Notes under the pieces: generated by a model | What the model saw: the letters and a program-made list of their open reading frames with translations, nothing else | Database searches by the model: none | What the model was told of the DNA's origin: nothing | Position numbers and translations under genes: made by a program | In this document: positions 1-5,100 of the stretch, piece after piece | Position numbering within the stretch: the stretch's first letter is position 1 | Layout: the number at the start of each line of letters is the position of its first letter | Assembly (NCBI GenBank): GCA_903871865.1 | Contig: CAIQIL010000662.1 | Coordinates: 1-6,030, forward strand | Direction: 5' to 3' | Length of the DNA stretch: 6,030 bases | Source: an uncultured Burkholderiales bacterium | Lineage (GTDB): Bacteria; Pseudomonadota; Gammaproteobacteria; Burkholderiales; Burkholderiaceae_C

Positions 1-1032
1 GAACAGCGCCGCCAGGGCAAACCACAGGTAGTGCTTGAGCCGAGGATGGTGCTGCGCCAGATGGAAGTGCACCAGCATCACCAGCAAGCCGCACAGCGAC
101 GTGGCACCGAGCAACCAGCCGCTGGACGTCACGGCAAAGCCCAGGCCCGAGACCAGGAAGACCGGCGTCATGTAGCTGGCCACCGCACTGACCACGTAGC
201 AGAAGAAATACACCGACAGGCCGATCAGGAAGCGGCTGTCCACGAAATGCCGGTAGGGGATGAGGCCGTCGTGGCGCCCACCGTCGTGCCACACGAAGAA
301 GGTCACGACCGCCGCGCCCAGCAGCACGAGCGCCCACAACCAGCTGGCCGAGGCGAACACGTCGTACTGCACCCGCTCCAGCGCGAACTGCAGCACGAAG
401 ACCCCGCCCACCAGGGCCAGGGTGGCCCCCGCGTGGACGCGACCGGCCTGCGTGTGCTCGATGGGCTCGTGCTCGGGCATGGCGTATTCGACCAACCACG
501 CCACCACCGCCGTCAGCGGCACCATGGCCAGGAAGACCGAGCGCCATCCCCAGTCCTCCAGCATGTGGGCGGCCAGCAGCGGCGCCAGGCCCGCGCCGGT
601 GAAGATGCCAATGGCAAAGCACTTGAGCGCCACCCGCCGGGCCGCGCCCACGTGGTGCTGCACCTGCACCCGCCCGCCGGTGAACAGCGCCGAGCCGCCG
701 ATGGCCTGCACCATGCGCCCGGCGATGTAGCCAGGCACGCTGTGCGACAGCCCGGTGACCAAGGCCCCCAGCGCAAAGCACAACAAGGAGGCGTGGATGA
801 AGCGCCTGTAGCCGAAGCGCTGGACCCACACGCGGTGCTTGAACAGCATCACGATGGCCACGGCCGCGTAGGCCGCGGCGCCCAGGCTGAACTCTTCGGG
901 CGCGGCGCCGATGCCGCCCATGATGTGCCCCGAAGCGAACGAGGCCATGACGCTTTGCAGGTACTCCAGCCACACCAGCGCGGCCAGCATCAACAGGTGC
1001 ATCTGGCGCTGGCGGGGCGGAACGTCGGTCAT
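1..1032 (-). CDS. MFS transporter, DHA2-like (C-terminus beyond left edge)
   Basis: This is a multi-pass inner-membrane transporter of the Major Facilitator Superfamily, probably a proton-driven exporter; the substrate is unknown. The frame is open for 344 codons from ATG 1030-1032 to the window edge, so the C-terminus is missing. About ten hydrophobic segments are visible, roughly at residues 12-33, 50-64, 78-97, 100-122, 135-156, 165-184, 201-219, 228-247, 268-293 and 298-321, with an eleventh starting near 334. Family marks are a motif-B-like GRMVQAIGG (R106), a motif-A remnant QRFGYRR (71-77), and WGWRSVFLAMVPL (161-173), which resembles the DHA2 W-x-W-R-x-x-F-x-x-x-x-P signature after TM5. 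ATG 1032 is the first ATG after an in-frame TAG upstream (1075-1077); no clear Shine-Dalgarno precedes it, so Met11 remains an alternative start. The gene diverges from a LysR-type regulator 78 bp away, its likely controller. The opposite strand is also open here (31-1083) but encodes a His/Gln/Arg-rich sequence with no recognisable fold. Confidence 0.88.
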   Translation of the reverse strand, partial: MTDVPPRQRQMHLLMLAALVWLEYLQSVMASFASGHIMGGIGAAPEEFSLGAAAYAAVAIVMLFKHRVWVQRFGYRRFIHASLLCFALGALVTGLSHSVPGYIAGRMVQAIGGSALFTGGRVQVQHHVGAARRVALKCFAIGIFTGAGLAPLLAAHMLEDWGWRSVFLAMVPLTAVVAWLVEYAMPEHEPIEHTQAGRVHAGATLALVGGVFVLQFALERVQYDVFASASWLWALVLLGAAVVTFFVWHDGGRHDGLIPYRHFVDSRFLIGLSVYFFCYVVSAVASYMTPVFLVSGLGFAVTSSGWLLGATSLCGLLVMLVHFHLAQHHPRLKHYLWFALAALF

Positions 1033-1075
1033 GGGGGCTTGCAGGGTAGGACGAAGCCGATTCTGGTGCGCCGCC

Positions 1076-1081
1076 TAAAAT
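1076..1081 (+). promoter_or_regulatory. Candidate -10 element for the LysR-type regulator
   Basis: TAAAAT matches the sigma-70 consensus TATAAT at five of six positions and lies 29 bp before the regulator's ATG. No good -35 hexamer sits 16-18 bp upstream (17-bp spacing gives GAAGCC), so the call is tentative. If it is used, transcription would begin near 1088 and the operator-like dyad at 1094-1108 would lie just downstream of the start, where bound protein could block transcription. Confidence 0.3.
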
Positions 1082-1093
1082 GAAGGAAATAGA

Positions 1094-1108
1094 TTGAGGC
1101 GATATCAA
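1094..1108. promoter_or_regulatory. Putative LysR-type operator (T-N11-A dyad)
   Basis: TTGA (1094-1097) and TCAA (1105-1108) are perfect inverted half-sites separated by 7 bp, giving T1095-N11-A1107. LysR-family proteins are known to bind interrupted palindromes of the form T-N11-A between divergent regulator and target genes. The site ends 2 bp before the regulator's ATG and covers its probable ribosome binding site. That position suggests autoregulation as well as control of the transporter on the other strand. It was found by eye; binding by this regulator is an inference. Confidence 0.5.
1096..1099 (+). promoter_or_regulatory. Probable ribosome binding site of the LysR-type regulator
   Basis: GAGG lies 11 nt before ATG 1111, slightly farther than ideal. 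A second purine run, GAAGGAAA at 1082-1089, is too distant to serve this start. GAGG supports ATG 1111, and the first residues up to the conserved DLNLL segment fit the usual N-terminus of LysR proteins. The site lies inside the operator-like dyad. Confidence 0.4.
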
Positions 1109-1130
1109 CCATGCACGACATCGATATCAA
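1100..1130 (+). repeat. 9-bp direct repeat CGATATCAA at 22-bp spacing
   Basis: CGATATCAA occurs at 1100-1108 and again, identical, at 1122-1130. The period of 22 bp is close to two helical turns, so both copies lie on about the same face of the DNA. The first copy contains the right half-site of the operator-like dyad. The second lies within codons 4-7 of the regulator and lacks a matching TTGA on its left. It may be a secondary binding half-site or chance. Confidence 0.45.
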
Positions 1131-2106
1131 GCACAGCGACTTCCACCGCATCGACCTCAACCTGCTGGTCGCGCTCGACGCCCTGCTGACCGAGTGCCAC
1201 GTGGCGCGAGCCGCCGAACGCATCTTCATCGGCCAGCCGGCCATGAGCCACGCCCTGGCGAGGCTGCGCGTGCTGTTCGACGACGAGTTGCTGGTGCGCT
1301 CGGGCAAGCGCATGGTGCCCACCGACCGCGCCCTGGCACTAGCGCCGCGCGTGCGCGCCTGGCTGGCCGATGCCAGCGACTTCATCCGCCGCCCCGACGA
1401 TTTCGACCTGGCGCGCGCCGAGGGCGTGGTGCGCATGTCCGCGCCCGACGGGCTGGAAACGCTGGTCGCGCCCGGCCTGGTCGCCTGGCTGCGCCGCGAG
1501 GCCCCGGGCGTGCGCCTGCGCGCCCAGCTGCTGGAGGTGGACCACGTGCTGGACGCGCTCGACGCCGACGAGCTCGACCTCGCCATCGTGGCCGTGGACG
1601 TGCCCCTGCGCAGCTGGCACCAGCGCGTGCGCCTGCTGAGCTGCCAGTTCAACTACATGTACGCCCCGGAGCAGCTCGACCTGCCACCGAACGCCACCTT
1701 GGCGCAACTGGCCACGCTCGACCACGTCATCAGCAGCCACCGGGGCGAAGCCGCCAGCGTGGTGGACGATTGCTTCGCGGCGCAAGGCCAGCCACGGCGC
1801 GTGGTGGCGACGGCGGCCAGCATCACCGCCTTGTTCCAGATGCTGAAAGCCGCGCCGCTGGTGTCCATCCAGCCGGCCATCCATGCCGGGCTGTTGCCCT
1901 CGCCCGAGGTGGTGATCCGGCCGCTGCCCACGCAGCCGCCTTTGCAGATCCACGCGCACATGGTCTGGCACCGCCGACACGACCAGCACCCGCTGATGAC
2001 GCGGGTGCGCCAGCAGGTCCAGGCCCTGATGGCCCGCGCCGAAGCGCGCTGCCCCCAGGGGGCCGCAGCGACCACGGCGGCTGCGGCTGCGGCCGCCTCA
2101 GCGTGA
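1111..2106 (+). CDS. LysR-type transcriptional regulator
   Basis: This is a cytoplasmic DNA-binding regulator of the LysR family, 331 residues against the usual 290-320. The N-terminal winged helix-turn-helix spans about residues 13-72. It has the F-x-R-x-DLNLL lead-in (11-19), the helix-turn-helix around 29-53 with QPAMSHALARLR, and LLVRSGKRMVPT closing the wing. This pattern resembles the NodD/NahR-like branch. A periplasmic-binding-protein-like effector domain follows from about 105 to 305; ELDLAIVAVDVP (154-165) is typical of the family. The ligand cannot be predicted. The last 14 or so residues are an alanine-rich tail encoded by GCG/GCT/GCC runs, absent from typical members, and account for most of the extra length. 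The gene diverges from a transporter that is its likely target. An operator-like dyad directly before the ATG suggests autoregulation. Its stop lies 3 bp from the stop of the convergent DUF748 gene. Confidence 0.95.
   Translation: MHDIDIKHSDFHRIDLNLLVALDALLTECHVARAAERIFIGQPAMSHALARLRVLFDDELLVRSGKRMVPTDRALALAPRVRAWLADASDFIRRPDDFDLARAEGVVRMSAPDGLETLVAPGLVAWLRREAPGVRLRAQLLEVDHVLDALDADELDLAIVAVDVPLRSWHQRVRLLSCQFNYMYAPEQLDLPPNATLAQLATLDHVISSHRGEAASVVDDCFAAQGQPRRVVATAASITALFQMLKAAPLVSIQPAIHAGLLPSPEVVIRPLPTQPPLQIHAHMVWHRRHDQHPLMTRVRQQVQALMARAEARCPQGAAATTAAAAAAASA
2047..2097. other. Two GC-rich hairpins at the 3' end of the regulator gene
   Basis: CGCTGC (2047-2052) pairs with GCAGCG (2065-2070), with a further CCCC/GGGG pairing inside. 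GGCGGC (2076-2081) pairs with GCCGCC (2092-2097) across a 10-nt loop. Both lie within coding sequence just before two convergent stop codons. Neither is followed by a T-run on either strand, so they do not qualify as intrinsic terminators. They may only reflect the Ala-codon runs, though they could pause polymerase at this crowded junction. Confidence 0.25.
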
Positions 2107-2109
2107 ACC

Positions 2110-5100
2110 TCAGCGCAGATTGAACTGCACGCTGGCCCCGCCCGAGGGGCTGTCCGCCCGGCCCTCCACGGCGACCTTGGAAGCCGTCAGGCGCACGCGC
2201 TCGGCATCGAGCTTGTCGGCCAGATAGGCCTTCACCGTGTTGGCGCGCTCATCGGCCAGTGCCGTCAGCGCCTCCTTGCCCACCGGGGCCGAGGCCTTGA
2301 GCAAGGCCGCCATCTGGTCGTCGGGCAGGCTTTGCGCCAGGCCCACCAGGTTGCGTGGTTTCTGGATGTCGGCGGCCTTGTACGCGGCCTTCAGCCAGGT
2401 GCTGCGCTCGGCCGGCTCGACCACCACCTCCGAGACCTCCTGCCCCGTGGACTTGGCCTTGGCGCGGCGCATGAGCTGGTCCACATGGGCCTGGCGCAGG
2501 CCTTCGGTGTCGATGTCGGGGTCGGCCCAGCCGGTGCCTTCGAGCTTGAGCGCGGGGCGGTCTTTCAGCTTGGTGGCCAGGGCGTCCAGGCGCTCGCGGG
2601 CCGCGGCGCTCAGCTCCGTGGAGCCCGGCTGGAAAGGCACCACACCCAGCTCACTGGACGAGCCTCCGGTCAGCAGCGCGAACGGCGCCGTCACCGCCTT
2701 GCCGATGAGGTTGAGGATGACCTTCCAGACGATGCCGCCGACCGAGAACTGCGGGTCGTCGAGCGAGCCGGAGATGGGCAGGTTGACGTCGATCTCGCCG
2801 CGCGAATTCTTCAACAGCGACACCGCCAGCAGCACCGGCAGCTTGGTGGCGTCGGGGCTGTCCACGCGCTCACCGAAAGTCAGCTGGTCGAGGAAGACCT
2901 GGTTGTCGGCCTCCAGCTTGCCGCCATCGACCTTGTAGCGCACCGTCACCGACAGCGTGCCCTTCTCGATCGCGTAGCCGGCGTAGCGGGCCGCGTACGG
3001 CGTCAGGCGCGTCAGCTCGATGCCCTTGGCCGTGCCGGCGATGTCGGTGTAGAGCTTCGGCCCCAGCGGGTGCAGCTTGCCGCTGATGCGCAGGGGCGCG
3101 CCGTCGTCGACCGCGCCACTGACCTCGACCGTGGCCGGCTCGGGCGTGCGCGAAGACACCCCGGAGATGTCGCCCGCGATGCGGGTCAGGCGCGCCGAGT
3201 AGTTGGGCTTGATGAAGGTGTCGGTGAAGTCCACCTCGCCCTGCGCCAGGCGGATGCCCTGCCAGCGCAGCTGCGGCGCGGGCGGGGTGTCGCCGGCCGA
3301 AGCGCCGGCAGGGGTGGCGGACGATGCGGCCGGGCTGGCTGGCAAGGTCGTGGTGGTCACGGTGACGCCACCGGGCGCGCGGGCGCTCGCGGGTGCCGAC
3401 GCGCCGGGCACGGCCACCTGCGGCGTGGTGATGGACTGGTCGCCTTGGCCGGCCTGGTCCGCCTGCTTCACCACGCTGGCCAGGTTCAGGCGGCCATCGG
3501 GGTTGACGATGATGCGGCCGTAGAAGTCCTTCAGCGCGATGAAACCGAGGTCGGCGTCGATGCCGCCCTTGGCGTAGCCCAGGTCGGCGCCATCCAGGGA
3601 GAAGCTGGCCCAGCGCAGGAAGAGCGCGTCGTTGACGCGGTCGCGCAGGCGCAGGTCGCTCAGGCCCAGCTTGCCCTGGTAGCGCGCGCTCAGGCCCTGG
3701 CGGGCATCGTCGGCCAGGGTGATGCGCCCTTCGGCCTGCGCCGCGGCCGAGGCCAGCGCGACGTTGAGGTGCGGGTCGAGGTAGGGTTGCAGGGCGCGCA
3801 GGTCGAGGTTGACCACAGCCAGTGCGCCCTTGACCGACAGCGGCTGCGGCCGCACATCGCCCTTGAAGCGGACCTTGCCCTGGCCCTGCGCCAGGGTTTG
3901 CAGCACGATGGCCAGGGGCTGGTCCATGCGCGAGCCCAGGCCCTTGACGCTGAGGTCGGTGCGCTTGAGCGAGAACACGCCGGCCGGACTGACCGTCTGG
4001 TCGGTGAACTGCACGGCGCACTCCTGGCAACGCAGTTCGCCCAGGGTGATGGGCGCGGCGCTGGCCTCGGGCGCCTTGCCCGTGGCGGGTGCCTTGCTGG
4101 CCGTGGCTGCCTTGGATGCCTGCGATGCTGAAGAGGCCCCCGACGCTTGGCCCAGGAACAGGCCCCGGGCGTCGCGGAACAAGGCCGCATCGAGGTGGTC
4201 GGCCGTGACCGTCGCGATGGCCAGGCTGCGCAAACCGGGGCCGGGCGGCGCCAGACTGGCCTCGGCCTCGATGCCATCGACCGTGAAGGCTTTCAGGGCG
4301 ATGCGGTCTTTGCGGCGGGCAGCCGGCGGCGCATCGGCAAGCGCGGCATCGGCCAGCAAGTCGCTCAAGCTGAACTGCCCGGCGCTGAGGCGGACGGCTT
4401 GGGAGAGCGCGGCAGGCAGGGTAGCCACTGCGACCGATGTCGCGGATGCAGCAGGCGCGGCAGCTGAAGCCGCTGAAACCGGCACAGCCTGGGCCGCCAG
4501 CATGTTCGCGCTGACGTGCGCCTTCGCCGCCACCTGCCCTCGCGTGACGCTCACCGGCAGGGCCAGCTGGCGCTGGAAGGGTTTGAGCCAGGGCGCCACG
4601 GGCCACTGCGCCAGGCTCAGGTCGAGCTCGGCGCGTTGCAGCGTCGGGTGGCCCGTGCCCTGGGCACTGAACTGGCCGCCGTGCTCGTCTTGCACGGCCA
4701 GCTGCCAGCGCGCGTCGGGCGCCTGGGCGCGGGCGTCGAGGCCTTGCACGTCCAGCAGCAACTGGGTCAGGCGCGGCCAGGCGGCCTCGGCCTGGGTCTG
4801 GGCGTCGATCTGGCGGGCAGCGACGTGGAGCTTGGCCACCGACCATTGCCAGGGCGCGGCGGCAGGCGGTGTGGCCGCACTGGCCAGCGGCGCGCTGGCA
4901 GCCGAGGCCGCGGCAGGCGCGGCACTGGCAGGCGAAGTCGAAGTCGAAGGCGAAGTCGAGGTCGAGGTGGAGGCAGACACCGGCTGCACCCGCACGCTCA
5001 GCCCGTCCAGCGCCACGCTGGCGATGGCCACGCGGCGGACCAGGGGTTCGGCGTCGATGCCTTCGACGCGCAAGGTGTCCCAGCCAGTGTCGACACGGCC

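Larger units (their letters stand above)
1033..1110. promoter_or_regulatory. Divergent transporter/LysR regulator intergenic region
   Basis: This 78-bp stretch separates two divergent start codons and must carry the promoters of one or both genes. Its right half (about 1076-1108) is conspicuously AT-rich compared with the surrounding coding DNA. It contains an interrupted dyad of LysR-operator type at 1094-1108 and a -10-like TAAAAT at 1076-1081 on the plus strand. For the minus-strand transporter, TTGATA (1108 down to 1103) is a fair -35 match, but the best -10 at usable spacing (TTCATT, 1084-1079) is weak. That pattern would suit an activator-dependent promoter. This reading is inferred from layout and consensus matching only. 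Confidence 0.65.

Noticed and set aside
31..1083. Long plus-strand open frame opposite the transporter.
   Set aside because: Its translation is rich in His, Gln, Arg and Gly with no recognisable domain. The minus strand encodes an ordinary multi-TM transporter with MFS signatures. High GC content explains the antisense opening.
2047..2097. Bidirectional intrinsic terminator between the two convergent genes.
   Set aside because: GC-rich hairpins exist, but no T-run follows on either strand and both lie in coding sequence; listed only as hairpins with low confidence.
1194..2123. Second plus-strand open frame overlapping the LysR-type regulator.
   Set aside because: It is Arg/Pro/Gly-rich and out of frame with a textbook LysR protein in the same stretch, so it is not a separate gene.
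2332..4131. Long plus-strand open frame (about 600 codons) opposite the DUF748 gene; similar ones at 3809-5509 on plus and 2870-5311 on minus.
   Set aside because: They are shadows in other frames of a GC-rich gene. Translations are compositionally biased (Arg/Gln/Gly/Ala or Ser/Trp) and lack domains, while the 2110-6030 minus frame has a membrane anchor, repeats and a DUF748-type C-terminus.
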